Positions 43,788-51,502 are shown, counted from the stretch's first letter. The stretch: DNA of 64,000 bases from Tunicatimonas pelagia (GCF_030506325.1 NZ_CP120683.1:3733001-3797000), one strand, 5' to 3'. The notes: generated by a model not told the origin, from the letters alone. Translations and numbers: made by a program.

Positions 43788-45281
43788 TTAAAGTGTAGTC
43801 CGTTCTCTGAAATCCTCCGCCTCTTGGAAGATATGTTCTTTGCGTTTATGATTCATTTTGTCTAGGGTGGCAATCATCATAGACATGCGCTGGTTTTCGG
43901 CAAATACGTTGCGGTGGCGGTCAATAAAGCTCCAGTAGAGTCCGTCTACTGTATCGGCCCACTCCTTACTCTTTCGGTAGTCGCTCATTTTGCTGATGTA
44001 GTTCGATCCACCAATGTAGGGCTTAGTAGCAAACGTGCCGCCGTCGGCAAATTGGCTCATGCCGTACACATTGGGTTCCATCACCCAGTCCGATGAATCA
44101 ACGAACATCTCCATAAACCACTTGTACACTTCATCGGGATGTACTTCGGTAAGCAGCATAATATTGCCCAGCACCATCAGCCGTTCAATGTGGTGGGTGT
44201 AGCCATGTTCTGCCACTCGCTTGATGCTGTCGTCTAGCGGTGGAATTCCGGTGGTGCCATCGTACCAGCAGTCTTTTAGCTTGCGCTGATTGTCAAAGAA
44301 ATTACCGCGTAAATTGTGGGTGTGGTACATACCGCGCATAAACTCCCGCCAACCAACAATCTGCCGAACAAAGCCTTCTACACTTGGGTAGTGAACATCG
44401 TGTTGCTCGGCGTACTCTAAAGCCGAATCAATCACTTCTTTGGCTGTAATCAGTCCCAGATTAATGTAGGGCGAAAGCACGGAGTGAAACAGAAAATTTC
44501 GTTCCGAATCAATAGCATCTTCGTAGGGGCCAAAGTCAGCAAAACGGTTTTCCATAAAGTCTCTCAGTCGATAAAGTGCCTGACGGCGGGTCGTTGCCAG
44601 CCAGAAGTTTTGGGAATCACCCGGGTGGTCGGGAAAGAGTTTGTCAACCAGTTTGGCTACATCTTGCGTATGTTCAGTCCACTCACTTTCGGGCTGGGTT
44701 GGGATGGCGATATCTTTAGGTAATTTCTTGCGATTTTCTTCGTCAAACGACCATTTTCCGTGCAGTGGCTCATTTTGTTCATTCACCAGCAAGTTATACT
44801 TCTTCCGCTGCCCGGTGTAGAAATACTGCATAAACGGTCGCTTGGAGTTATCCAGGTACTTCTGGAAGTCATCGACTGTACTGTAAAATCCGGGAGAATC
44901 TACGATCGTTAGTTGCAGACCTTGCTTCTCACAAAAACCTTCTATTCGCTGGGCAAAGAAATTATCTTCAATGGTAAACATCACGATTTCTTCAATCCGG
45001 GCGTAATTACTCAGCGTTTTCTTGAGTTTGTCTTCGTAAGTAAGTGACTGATTTTCCTCGGAAAGTTTCCAGTAGTTGGTGGGGTATTTTTCTTGTAGAG
45101 AATCGTGGTAAGAACGCATTGCCGACAGAAAGAGCATCAGCTTATGTTTGTGGTATTTGAAATGCGTACACAGTCCGGTATCTTCCGCCATAAAAAATAG
45201 GGTATGCTTATCGGGCTTTAATGCTTCTAAGTTCGGAAACAAGCAATTACCCAGAATAACGGCAAGTCGGTGGTAGGCCAT
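43788..45281 (-). CDS. Cryptochrome/photolyase-family protein lacking the Fe-S cysteines
   Basis: A 497-residue protein of the deoxyribodipyrimidine-photolyase-related family (PF04244, the FeS-BCP/PhrB branch), which uses FAD and light to repair (6-4) photoproducts or to signal. Family blocks are RLAVILGNCLFPN, ETHFKYH-like CTHFKYHKHKLMLFLSAMR, LGLITAKEVI, VEGFVRQIVGWREFMRG, GYTHHIERLMVLGNIMLL and MSQFADGGTFATKPYIGGSNYISKMSDY. In PhrB the next residues carry a C-x-x-C and a further Cys that bind a 4Fe-4S cluster. Here the text is YRKSKEWADTVDGLYW, with none of them and a shorter loop. The protein has only four cysteines in all, three of them in the first 120 residues. Cluster loss is therefore likely. 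Confidence 0.85.
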   Translation of the reverse strand: MAYHRLAVILGNCLFPNLEALKPDKHTLFFMAEDTGLCTHFKYHKHKLMLFLSAMRSYHDSLQEKYPTNYWKLSEENQSLTYEDKLKKTLSNYARIEEIVMFTIEDNFFAQRIEGFCEKQGLQLTIVDSPGFYSTVDDFQKYLDNSKRPFMQYFYTGQRKKYNLLVNEQNEPLHGKWSFDEENRKKLPKDIAIPTQPESEWTEHTQDVAKLVDKLFPDHPGDSQNFWLATTRRQALYRLRDFMENRFADFGPYEDAIDSERNFLFHSVLSPYINLGLITAKEVIDSALEYAEQHDVHYPSVEGFVRQIVGWREFMRGMYHTHNLRGNFFDNQRKLKDCWYDGTTGIPPLDDSIKRVAEHGYTHHIERLMVLGNIMLLTEVHPDEVYKWFMEMFVDSSDWVMEPNVYGMSQFADGGTFATKPYIGGSNYISKMSDYRKSKEWADTVDGLYWSFIDRHRNVFAENQRMSMMIATLDKMNHKRKEHIFQEAEDFRERTTL

Positions 45282-45302
45282 AAGAGAGTGTTAATGTGTT
45301 AT

Positions 45303-45377
45303 GGTGTTAGAGTACTTGATATATAATGTGATTTTTTCATAAATGTTGAAAACTATAACGCTACGCACTCTAACACC
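45303..45377. repeat. 11-bp inverted repeat in a divergent promoter region
   Basis: GGTGTTAGAGT (45303-45313) and ACTCTAACACC (45367-45377) are perfect complements 53 bases apart, between the photolyase-family gene (minus) and the Dps-like gene (plus). Similar wording (TTAACACTCTAAC, ATAACACC) recurs at 12596-12626, so this may belong to a low-complexity intergenic family rather than be an operator. Confidence 0.35.
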
Positions 45378-45473
45378 TTCAGAAAACCCGGTTTTGACCA
45401 AACAATTTAAGATGAGGTGGGTTATAATTATGATAATAATTTTAATTTTTTGAACTAAAATCAGTAAATTTTT

Positions 45474-46031
45474 ATGAATAAGTTGAGAGATCAGAAAGAG
45501 TACGAAGGAAACCCAGTTGGATTGGATAAAGAAGTTGCATTGGAGATGGCCGAGCATCTGGATCGCCATTTAGCTTCTATGATTACCTTGTATCATCAGT
45601 ATCATAAGCACCACTGGATGGTGGAAGGGCCGCAGTTCCGTGATTTGCATTTGTTCTTTGAAGAGAATTACGATGAGCTACACGAAGGATACGATGCGGT
45701 GGCCGAGCGTTTAACAGTAATGGGCGTAGCCCCTACTTGCCACCCAGCTAATATTGCGGAATTGTCGTATGTAAGTCACGAAGAAGAAGGAGTATTTCGT
45801 ATTCGCGAGAGCTTGGAGCACGATATGGAAGCGGAAAAGACCATTGCTATTGAGTTACGCTCTTCCATCAAAAAGGCATTTGAGCTAGGTGACTATGCCT
45901 CCAAAAATCTATTAGAAGCCCAATTGTTTAAGGCAGAAGATCGAGCGCACCATTTGGAGCATTTTTTGGGAGAAGACTCATTAGCTGTAGGGTATTTGCA
46001 CAGCGAAGAGGAAGCAGAGCCTGCTGAATAA
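45474..46031 (+). CDS. Dps-family ferritin-like DNA-protection protein
   Basis: A 185-residue four-helix protein of the Dps family, which binds and oxidises iron and shields DNA under stress. The ferroxidase signature is clear: HKHHWMVEGPQFRDLHLFFEENYDELHEGYDAVAERLTVMG, supplying the His, Asp and Glu ligands shared between subunits. The N-terminal tail (LRDQKEYEGNPVGLDKE) is short and the C-terminal tail acidic, so DNA binding is uncertain. It is monocistronic with a strong terminator behind it. It diverges from the photolyase-family gene; both could serve protection against light and oxidative damage (inference). Confidence 0.9.
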   Translation: MNKLRDQKEYEGNPVGLDKEVALEMAEHLDRHLASMITLYHQYHKHHWMVEGPQFRDLHLFFEENYDELHEGYDAVAERLTVMGVAPTCHPANIAELSYVSHEEEGVFRIRESLEHDMEAEKTIAIELRSSIKKAFELGDYASKNLLEAQLFKAEDRAHHLEHFLGEDSLAVGYLHSEEEAEPAE

Positions 46032-46551
46032 GCTATCCGAGTTCTCTATAAGATGTGAACGCCAAAGTTATTCAATAACTCTGGCGTTTTTTTATTCTCA
46101 TTCGTATAGCCGGTCAACCTTTTGATACTTAGTCTATATCAGTAATCATAAGCCACCCTGCATCTAAGCAATATCAATAAAATTTTTTGGTATTAATTAT
46201 AATCGCATTATTTGTTATGTAAATTTTGATTATCAATACAATAATCAATGCTTACAACACAAAAATTAGTATAATATTTTATTAAATAGTTTTAGTAAAA
46301 CCCTTAATATATAGGTAAAAAAGCTCTTATATCACTTTCATAATGACATTTTGGAATTATGTATGAGTAAAATATACAATTGTTTTACTGTTTTGTAGCT
46401 GAGTTATAATAGATAATTTTTTCAAAAAAAGTTTATAATAACTCATATATTAACATATATTTTTTATCATATTTGTAAATATGCATAGTGGGATACACCA
46501 ACTGCAACCCAATTGAGATAACCTATTTTTAATTTTTCAAATCTTAATCCC
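46032..46551. other. 520-base AT-rich gap
   Basis: After the terminator of the Dps-like gene (46058-46094) come about 450 bases of very AT-rich DNA with no coding frame, no tRNA-like structure and no obvious repeat. It presumably contains the promoter of the lipoprotein gene at 46552. Its base composition differs sharply from the chromosomal genes on both sides. Confidence 0.5.
46058..46094 (+). terminator. Intrinsic terminator of the Dps-like gene
   Basis: AACGCCAAAGTTATT pairs with AATAACTCTGGCGTT (one internal mismatch) around a single-base loop, followed by a run of seven T. It lies 27 bases after the stop codon at 46031. Confidence 0.85.
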
Positions 46552-47436
46552 ATGAAAACGAAACTATTTTATTCATCACTCCTAATCATTGCTCTTATTG
46601 TATCTTTAGTATCCTGTCAGGAGGAGGAAGTAAGTACAACAGATCAGGATACTGATGCCCAACCTGTACAGGAGGCGCATGAGGTAGCTTTAGCTTTAGT
46701 CGAGTTAGGCGATGCGCCAGCTACTGATGAGGGCGCGAAAGCCTATCAAGAAGGTTTTGACAACCTAAATTTTGAAGAGCTAAACGCTTTCTATAAAGTG
46801 CTTTATGAAAGGTCACTAGCTGGTGCTCTAGCTGAAAATGACCTTTCTGAACAAGCAACTATTGAAAGGTGGTACACTCGGCGTTTGGAAGAGAATCAGC
46901 AGGCTATGGATCTGTTCGAGTTGTCGGCTAACCACCTTAATGAAAAGCAGTGGGATGATTTAATTAGCAAGCAGAAAAAAGATGCGACTAATGGAAAGAA
47001 TGCCACTATTGACGCTCCTGATGATTGTCCTTTTGTTAGGTTTGACTTAAACGCGCGATCTACCAATCGTAGTGGCACTTTTTTTATTCGTTCTACTAAT
47101 AATATGTTTGTCCAGAACGATCGGCCAGCGCCAGGAGAGGAACCTGATTGTGACTGCCAGATAGCTTTCCCCACTGTTGATCGTAATTATCAGTTTGTTC
47201 ATGGAACTAGTAACCGTATGAAAAATTTACTTGATCGGACTGATTTTCGAGGTTTTGGTGGCAGTGTACTCCGGCGTATAGTTCCTAGCGGTCCTAGTAG
47301 GGGTACCTATATACTAATTGGCGCAGGCCGAGCTGGTCTTGGAATCGCGCTTGGCAATGATCAAACTGGTGCCAACTATACAAGCTGCCAACAAGTTGCT
47401 GACGACCTCGTCTTAAGTCGACTCCGTAGCCAATAA
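46552..47436 (+). CDS. Lipoprotein of unknown function
   Basis: A 294-residue lipoprotein. The signal is LLIIALIVSLVSC with the lipobox Cys at 22, followed by an acidic linker (QEEEVSTTDQDTD). A helical region (about 40-145: VALALVELGDAPATDEGAKAYQ, LNAFYKVLYERSLAGALAEND) precedes a more beta-rich C-terminal domain with cysteines in DDCPFVRF, EPDCDCQIAF and YTSCQQVADD. These could form disulfides. No known family is recognised. It is flanked on both sides by AT-rich or mobile DNA (the IS3 element starts about 110 bases downstream), so it may be accessory. Confidence 0.65.
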   Translation: MKTKLFYSSLLIIALIVSLVSCQEEEVSTTDQDTDAQPVQEAHEVALALVELGDAPATDEGAKAYQEGFDNLNFEELNAFYKVLYERSLAGALAENDLSEQATIERWYTRRLEENQQAMDLFELSANHLNEKQWDDLISKQKKDATNGKNATIDAPDDCPFVRFDLNARSTNRSGTFFIRSTNNMFVQNDRPAPGEEPDCDCQIAFPTVDRNYQFVHGTSNRMKNLLDRTDFRGFGGSVLRRIVPSGPSRGTYILIGAGRAGLGIALGNDQTGANYTSCQQVADDLVLSRLRSQ

Positions 47437-47492
47437 TTAATAGACTAATTCAAGCCCAAAGTTGCAGTCTATCCTACTCGTGAAATAAAATT

Positions 47493-47533
47493 GCAGAAGG
47501 CTTGGCGAGTTTCGTCAAGCTTTCTGCGTTTTC
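47493..47533 (+). terminator. Intrinsic terminator after the lipoprotein gene
   Basis: GCAGAAGGCTTGGCGA-GTT-TCGTCAAGCTTTCTGC forms a 16-bp stem with two G-T pairs, followed by GTTTTC. It stands 57 bases after the stop codon and just outside the left end of the IS3 element. Confidence 0.65.
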
Positions 47534-47609
47534 ATTACCGTACACTTTCTGTACTTGCTACCTTTGAGTGGACAGTAAGTTAAGCCTTATAATCCTTAAC
47601 TTAGCTAAC

Positions 47610-47897
47610 ATGAAACAAGAAAAAAGACACTTCGACCGAGCCTTCAAAGTGATGGCGGTTGAACTCTGCTTATTAGGAAAACCAACTAACCAGGTAGCAG
47701 AAGAATTAGACATCCGGGCCGATTTATTGAGCCGATGGAAGCGGGAATACAAACAGAAGAGAGAAGGGAGCTTCTCGGGGTATGGCAAGCCCTCTTTGAC
47801 CCCAGAACAGGCAGAGGTGGCTAAGTTGAAAAAGCAGTTACGAGAAGTAGAAATAGAACGTGACATCCTAAAAAAGGCGGCCGCCGTGGCACGGTAA
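47610..47897 (+). CDS. IS3-family transposase subunit A (OrfA)
   Basis: The DNA-binding subunit of an IS3-type transposase, about 95 residues from the ATG at 47610 (MKQEKRHFDRAFKVMAVELC). It has the helix-turn-helix (NQVAEELDIRADLLSRWKREY) and the leucine-zipper-like helix (LTPEQAEVAKLKKQLREVEIERDILKKA) that dimerises. A GTG upstream at 47568 would start inside the terminal repeat and is rejected. After ILKKA the frame runs into the first G+C-rich block and stops at AVAR. Without that block and the next, it would read AVSIFSKSDNRYSGS-stop, the usual OrfA ending. The tail is therefore altered. Confidence 0.85.
   Translation: MKQEKRHFDRAFKVMAVELCLLGKPTNQVAEELDIRADLLSRWKREYKQKREGSFSGYGKPSLTPEQAEVAKLKKQLREVEIERDILKKAAAVAR
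47880..47893 (+). repeat. G+C-rich micro-insertion 1 in the transposase
   Basis: GCCGCCGTGGCACG, 14 bases, placed between AAAAAGGCG and GTAAGCATC. It creates the perfect palindrome GGCGGCCGCC at its left border. Its sequence CCGTGGCACGG pairs with CCGCGCCACGG of block 2. Confidence 0.6.
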
Positions 47898-47916
47898 GCA
47901 TCTTTTCCAAGAGCGA

Positions 47917-47930
47917 CCGCGCCACGGAGG
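47917..47930 (+). repeat. G+C-rich micro-insertion 2 in the transposase
   Basis: CCGCGCCACGGAGG, 14 bases, between GAGCGA and CAACAG. Its inverse complement (CCTCCGTGGCGCGG) matches block 1 extended by one base on its right (CCGCCGTGGCACGG) at 12 of 14 positions. Confidence 0.6.
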
Positions 47931-47976
47931 CAACAGATATTCCGGTTCATAAAAGATCATCAAGGTATGTTTAGTG

Positions 47977-47990
47977 CGCCCGGCGCCCGG
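47977..47990 (+). repeat. G+C-rich micro-insertion 3 in the transposase
   Basis: CGCCCGGCGCCCGG, 14 bases, all G or C, between TTTAGTG and TTGCTAGG. It sits at the same point where about 55 codons of a typical OrfB are missing. Confidence 0.6.
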
Positions 47991-48050
47991 TTGCTAGGCT
48001 TATGAAGGCTGCTAATATCAGAAGTATCGTTCACAAGAGATTTAGATCGG

Positions 48051-48063
48051 TCCGCCGAAGCGG
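48051..48063 (+). repeat. G+C-rich micro-insertion 4 in the transposase
   Basis: TCCGCCGAAGCGG, 13 bases, containing the hairpin CCGC-CGAA-GCGG. The block is bordered by GGTC on both sides, so a 4-base duplication is possible. Confidence 0.55.
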
Positions 48064-48122
48064 TCAGAACTACCGATTCTAACCACAGTTATCCGGTAGC
48101 CAAGAACCTGCTAGACAGAAAT

Positions 48123-48137
48123 CGGCCGCCGACGCGG
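48123..48137 (+). repeat. G+C-rich micro-insertion 5 in the transposase
   Basis: CGGCCGCCGACGCGG, 15 bases, in frame, between AGAAAT and TTTAGC. It contains CCGC-CGAC-GCGG. The stretch GCCGACGCGG occurs inverted in block 8. Confidence 0.6.
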
Positions 48138-48254
48138 TTTAGCCCTGGCGATATAGCAAGGGCATGGGTGTCCGATCTGACGTACATCAAAACTACCCAG
48201 GGGTGGCTATATCTAACAATTATCGTGGATTTAGCCGACCGCAAGGTGATAGGC

Positions 48255-48268
48255 GGCCGCCGCGCGGA
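48255..48268 (+). repeat. G+C-rich micro-insertion 6 in the transposase
   Basis: GGCCGCCGCGCGGA, 14 bases, between GTGATAGGC and TGGTCG. It forms GGCGGCCGCC with its left border, the same palindrome as block 1, and contains CCGC-CGC-GCGG. Confidence 0.6.
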
Positions 48269-48446
48269 TGGTCGTTGAGTGAAACGATGAAAACGACTGA
48301 TACAGTGACCCCCGCCTGGAAAATGGCTGTAAAGAATAGACCGATCACGGCTGACCTGCTCTTCCATTCGGATCAGGGAGTACAATATGCCTGTCACGAG
48401 TTTAGAAATCTGCTTAAAACTCATCCCTTGGTTACACAAAGTATGA

Positions 48447-48461
48447 CGGGGCCGCCCGGCG
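48447..48461 (+). repeat. G+C-rich micro-insertion 7 in the transposase
   Basis: CGGGGCCGCCCGGCG, 15 bases, all G or C, in frame, inside the serine codon of the expected QSMSRKGN. It contains CCGCC-C-GGCGG when the next base is included. Confidence 0.6.
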
Positions 48462-48505
48462 GTCGGAAGGGCAACTGCTGGGACAACGCCGTAGCGGAAA
48501 GTTTC

Positions 48506-48519
48506 CGCGCCGCGTCGGC
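48506..48519 (+). repeat. G+C-rich micro-insertion 8 in the transposase
   Basis: CGCGCCGCGTCGGC, 14 bases, between GAAAGTTTC and TTCAAAACC, splitting the expected AESFFKTLK. The part CCGCGTCGGC is the inverse complement of part of block 5. Confidence 0.6.
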
Positions 48520-48738
48520 TTCAAAACCCTTAAAACTGAACTGATATACGTTGCTGAACCTACCAGTATAACGGAGACGAAAATTGGTGTGTTTGAATTT
48601 ATCGAGATTTGGTACAATCGGAAGCGGATGCACGCTTCGCTAGGGTACTTAACCCCGGTAGAATACGAAGCCAAACTCAATCAGAATCATTACCAGAACG
48701 CGGCTTAACTTTTTGTCCACTTTTCTATTGCAAGTTCA

Positions 48739-49049
48739 AAGTGTTTTGTTATCATACCTTTACGATAGATGCGTATCATTGCGATGTTGTTAGTTGGTGG
48801 TAAGAGACTTACTTATAACTAGCGGTACGCATCTTATCCTAATTCTTAGGAGAAAAGTTTAGATCACTTCATTTTGTAAAAAATTGGAGATGAACCAAGT
48901 AATAAGGAATAGGGGGGTAGTTTGCCCATAGCTCTATAAAGGCAGCCACCGCATATGCTGACCGACCAAGTTGCTATTTTTCAAACTAAATACTTGTATC
49001 ATGCTCGAAAGTAGCTTTATTACCGTATGAGTTTAGCTGTTTGTAACAT
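48739..49049. other. 311-base gap after the IS3 element
   Basis: No gene is supported. A 9-bp inverted repeat AGATGCGTA (48767-48775) / TACGCATCT (48826-48834) lies near the element. The rest is AT-rich and presumably includes the promoter of the RimK cassette starting at 49050. Confidence 0.45.
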
Positions 49050-49487
49050 ATGACTACCGTTGGGAGAAAAGATAAGATAGATTTGCCTGAGCTAGGTTTT
49101 TTTGACATTGATGCCAAAGTAGATACTGGAGCTTACGGTTGTGCGCTGCACTGCCATCATGTAGAAATTATTGAGCAGGGTGGACAATCAGTTTTGTCAT
49201 TCAAAGTACTTGATCCTTCACACCCTGAGTATGATGATAAGCCACTGTTGGTAAGGAATTTTAGTGATAAAGTAGTGAAAAGCTCCACTGGACAAGCCGA
49301 ACACCGTTATGCGATTACGACCGAGGTAGTTATTTTTGATACAAAAAGAACAGTAGAGTTTTCACTTACCGATCGGCAGGAAATGAAGTATCCAGTACTG
49401 CTTGGCAGGAAGTTCTTAGCCAAGCATTTTTTAGTTGACGTTCGCAAAGTAAATTTATCGTATAAACTTAAAACCAGCAACCTATGA
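49050..49487 (+). CDS. Retropepsin-like ATP-dependent zinc protease family protein (RimB-like)
   Basis: A 145-residue protein of the family annotated as putative ATP-dependent zinc protease (PF05618), which structurally resembles retropepsins. The active-site-like motif is [20 protein letters not shown] near residue 25, and the C-terminal hydrophobic-glycine motif is [18 protein letters not shown]. It is the first gene of a three-gene cassette and overlaps rimK by four bases (ATGA). In other bacteria such proteins regulate RimK-type glutamate ligases by cleaving or by altering their activity (established for RimB in Pseudomonas). That role is inferred here from the gene order. Confidence 0.88.
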   Translation: MTTVGRKDKIDLPELGFFDIDAKVDTGAYGCALHCHHVEIIEQGGQSVLSFKVLDPSHPEYDDKPLLVRNFSDKVVKSSTGQAEHRYAITTEVVIFDTKRTVEFSLTDRQEMKYPVLLGRKFLAKHFLVDVRKVNLSYKLKTSNL

Positions 49488-50392
49488 ACATTGCAGTACT
49501 ATCCCGCAACTCTAAACTCTACTCAACCAAACGATTGGTAGAAGCCATCCAGCAACGAGGGCATGAAGCCCAAGTAATAGACCACATGAAATGCGATATT
49601 ATTATGGACGATACTGGGCCCTCTATTTTTTACGAAGGTAAAGTTCTGGATAATATTAATGCAATAATTCCCCGCATTGGTGCATCAGTAACTTTTTACG
49701 GTACGGCTGTAGTTCGGCAATTTGAAATGATGAAAGTATTCAGTGCAGTAGATTCTTTGGCAATTACTCGTTCTCGAGATAAACTTCGAGGCTTACAAAT
49801 CCTCTCGCGGTCAGGAGTGGGTATTCCCAAAACTGCTTTTACTAACTATAGCAAAGGAGAAAATAAGGTGTTGCGGCATATTGGGCAAGCTCCGGTGGTT
49901 ATCAAACTTTTGGAAGGCACACAGGGCTTGGGAGTAGTACTAGCCGAAACCGATAAAGCAGCTAAATCGGTAGTGGAAGCTTTTGAGAGCCTTAATACTC
50001 GAGTCATTCTACAAGAGTTTATTGAAGAAGCCGGAGGGGCTGACGTTCGGGCTTTCATTGTGAATGGGAAGGTGGTAGGAGCGATGAAACGCCAGGGGAA
50101 AGAAGGAGAGTTTCGCTCAAACCTTCATCGGGGCGGTCAGGCTAGCATAATTAAATTGAGTAAGGTCGAGCGGGAGACCGCCTTGAAAGCGGCTAAATGT
50201 ATGGGCCTAGCCATTGCCGGAGTAGACATGCTGCAATCCAAACGCGGGCCTATGGTGTTGGAAGTAAACTCATCGCCCGGACTGGAAGGTATCGAGAATG
50301 CCACTGGAGTAGACGTAGCCGGAAAGATTATCGAGTACATTGAGCAATCGACCTCCAAAAAGAGATTGCCGAAAGATAGGGTGAAAGCCTAA
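49484..50392 (+). CDS. rimK: RimK-family alpha-L-glutamate ligase
   Basis: A 302-residue ATP-grasp ligase that adds glutamate residues to the C-terminus of ribosomal protein S6 or to a similar acceptor. Typical blocks: [84 protein letters not shown] (ATP-binding loop), [21 protein letters not shown], and the metal-binding [29 protein letters not shown]. It overlaps the upstream protease-like gene by four bases and is followed after 13 bases by an aspartoacylase-like gene. S6 as target is inferred from family knowledge. Confidence 0.93.
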   Translation: MNIAVLSRNSKLYSTKRLVEAIQQRGHEAQVIDHMKCDIIMDDTGPSIFYEGKVLDNINAIIPRIGASVTFYGTAVVRQFEMMKVFSAVDSLAITRSRDKLRGLQILSRSGVGIPKTAFTNYSKGENKVLRHIGQAPVVIKLLEGTQGLGVVLAETDKAAKSVVEAFESLNTRVILQEFIEEAGGADVRAFIVNGKVVGAMKRQGKEGEFRSNLHRGGQASIIKLSKVERETALKAAKCMGLAIAGVDMLQSKRGPMVLEVNSSPGLEGIENATGVDVAGKIIEYIEQSTSKKRLPKDRVKA

Positions 50393-50405
50393 CTTATCTA
50401 CTAGT

Positions 50406-51368
50406 ATGATCTTCAACGGTGTAGACATTCCCCGTGGCGAAACTCGTAAAGTGGAAGTAAATATCTCTCGGCTTCCGTCTCGTTCTCCCATTGATATCTA
50501 TATAACCATTGCTCGGGCGAAGGAAACTGGGCCAGTATTACTGCTAATGGGTGGATTACACGGCGATGAAATCAATGGAGTTGAGATTGTCCGACGGATC
50601 GTTGAACAGGATTTGCACCAACCCACTCGAGGAACCGTCATCTGTATTCCGATTATTAATATCTATGGTTTTATCAACTTTTCCCGCTATGTACCGGATG
50701 GTAAGGATGTAAACCGTTCGTTTCCAGGGAACAAAAACGGCTCGCTGGCCTCAAGAGTGGCGTATTATCTGACAAAAGATATTATTCCCAAGATTGATGT
50801 AGGGATAGACTTCCATACGGGTGGGGCTGATCGTAGTAACTTTCCGCAAATTCGCTGTATGATGAACGATGCGCAGAACCAAGGACTAGCTCAAGCCTTC
50901 AGTGCGCCTTTTACACTGTATTCCAAGTATCGGCCCAAATCCTTACGACAAACTGCAGCTCGCCAAGGCAAAAGGATTCTAGTTTATGAAGGAGGGGAGT
51001 CGTCCCGATTTGATGAATTTGCGATTCAGCAAGGAATTGACGGCACCATCCGACTGATGAGATACTTAGGAATCACTAATGCCGAAGCCCCGGAGCCGAC
51101 ATATACTAATCGCCTAGTCAACCGCTCTTCCTGGGTGCGGGCACGAACATCAGGCATATTTCAATGCGCGGTGACTAACGGGGCTGCAGTGAACAAGAAT
51201 CAACTCATAGGCTACATGACTGATCCTTTCGGGGATTTTAAGCAACCCATCAAGTCACCCGCCACTGGTTATATCATCGGCTTAAACAATAATCCTATTC
51301 TTCACCAAGGAGATGCTATTGCTCATATAGGGGTTGTTGGTGTTCCGTTAGCAAATGGACAGAAATAG
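50406..51368 (+). CDS. Succinylglutamate desuccinylase/aspartoacylase family protein
   Basis: A 320-residue zinc hydrolase of the AstE/AspA family (M14-like). Zinc-binding residues appear in LLLMGGLHGDEINGVEIVRR (His and Glu) and in DVGIDFHTGGADRSNFPQIR (second His); VYEGGESSRFDEFAI supplies the catalytic Glu region. Members near RimK are common, and an acyl-amino-acid or glutamyl-amide substrate is possible but not shown. It closes the rimK operon. The last 30 bases of the gene are duplicated 99 bases downstream (51434-51469), a sign of rearrangement at its 3' end. Confidence 0.88.
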   Translation: MIFNGVDIPRGETRKVEVNISRLPSRSPIDIYITIARAKETGPVLLLMGGLHGDEINGVEIVRRIVEQDLHQPTRGTVICIPIINIYGFINFSRYVPDGKDVNRSFPGNKNGSLASRVAYYLTKDIIPKIDVGIDFHTGGADRSNFPQIRCMMNDAQNQGLAQAFSAPFTLYSKYRPKSLRQTAARQGKRILVYEGGESSRFDEFAIQQGIDGTIRLMRYLGITNAEAPEPTYTNRLVNRSSWVRARTSGIFQCAVTNGAAVNKNQLIGYMTDPFGDFKQPIKSPATGYIIGLNNNPILHQGDAIAHIGVVGVPLANGQK

Positions 51369-51370
51369 GC
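51335..51370 (+). repeat. Direct repeat at the end of the aspartoacylase-like gene, copy 1
   Basis: A 36-base stretch covering the last codons and stop. Copy 2 is at 51434-51469; 33 of 36 bases agree. Key shared text is GGTGTTCCG and TAGCAAATGGACAGAAAT. The 99-base period contains no gene. The arrangement looks like a tandem duplication or like attachment-site halves. Confidence 0.7.
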
Positions 51371-51433
51371 CATTGCAACAAGCTTCCATTGGCAAGGCAA
51401 ACGGTAATCAATTCGTTGCACCGATAGGTTTTA

Positions 51434-51469
51434 TGTAGGTGTTCCGGTAGCAAATGGACAGAAATGGGC
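51434..51469 (+). repeat. Direct repeat at the end of the aspartoacylase-like gene, copy 2
   Basis: The downstream copy, with three substitutions relative to copy 1. If it were joined to the gene it would encode GVPVANGQKWALRI instead of GVPLANGQK, so one of the two may be the older gene end. Confidence 0.7.
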
Positions 51470-51502
51470 GCTAAGGATTTGACACCTCTTTTCTACCCGG
51501 TA

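Larger units (their letters stand above)
47870..48708 (+). pseudogene. IS3-family transposase OrfB (DDE domain), broken by eight G+C-rich blocks
   Basis: The remains of the catalytic subunit. The A6G slippery site at 47870-47876 would shift ribosomes by -1 into this frame. Removing eight blocks of 13-15 bases (47880-47893, 47917-47930, 47977-47990, 48051-48063, 48123-48137, 48255-48268, 48447-48461, 48506-48519) gives one open frame to the TAA at 48706-48708. It reads through RQQIFRFIKDHQGMFSV, ARLMKAANIRSIVHKRF, TTDSNHSYPVAKNLLDRNF, WVSDLTYIKTTQGWLYL, DLADRKVIGWSLSETM, LFHSDQGVQYACHEF, GNCWDNAVAESFFKTLK and RKRMHASLGYLTPVEYE. The DDE residues are all present, but no continuous frame exists as it stands. 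Confidence 0.85.
47550..48738 (+). mobile_element. IS3-family insertion sequence (IS150-like), inactivated
   Basis: About 1.19 kb. The ends read TGTACTTGC (47550-47558) and GCAAGTTCA (48730-48738), giving the TG...CA termini of IS3 elements. The inner inverted repeats AGTGGACA and AAGTTAAGCC are shared (left 47567-47587; right complement 48704-48724). About 27 of 37 terminal positions match. No target duplication is visible, so the exact ends are uncertain; the words ACACTTT/AAAGTGT just outside also pair. Inside are an intact orfA, an A6G frameshift signal (47870-47876), and an orfB interrupted by eight short G+C-rich blocks. The part of orfB that would follow MFSV is missing about 55 codons compared with typical relatives. 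Confidence 0.85.

Noticed and set aside
47558-47950. A 130-codon minus-strand frame over orfA
   Set aside because: Antisense shadow of the transposase; no similarity to any family.
48164-48544. A 126-codon frame in the IS3 element taken as a gene
   Set aside because: It only joins pieces of the transposase frame between two insertion blocks and starts out of frame; it is part of the broken orfB.
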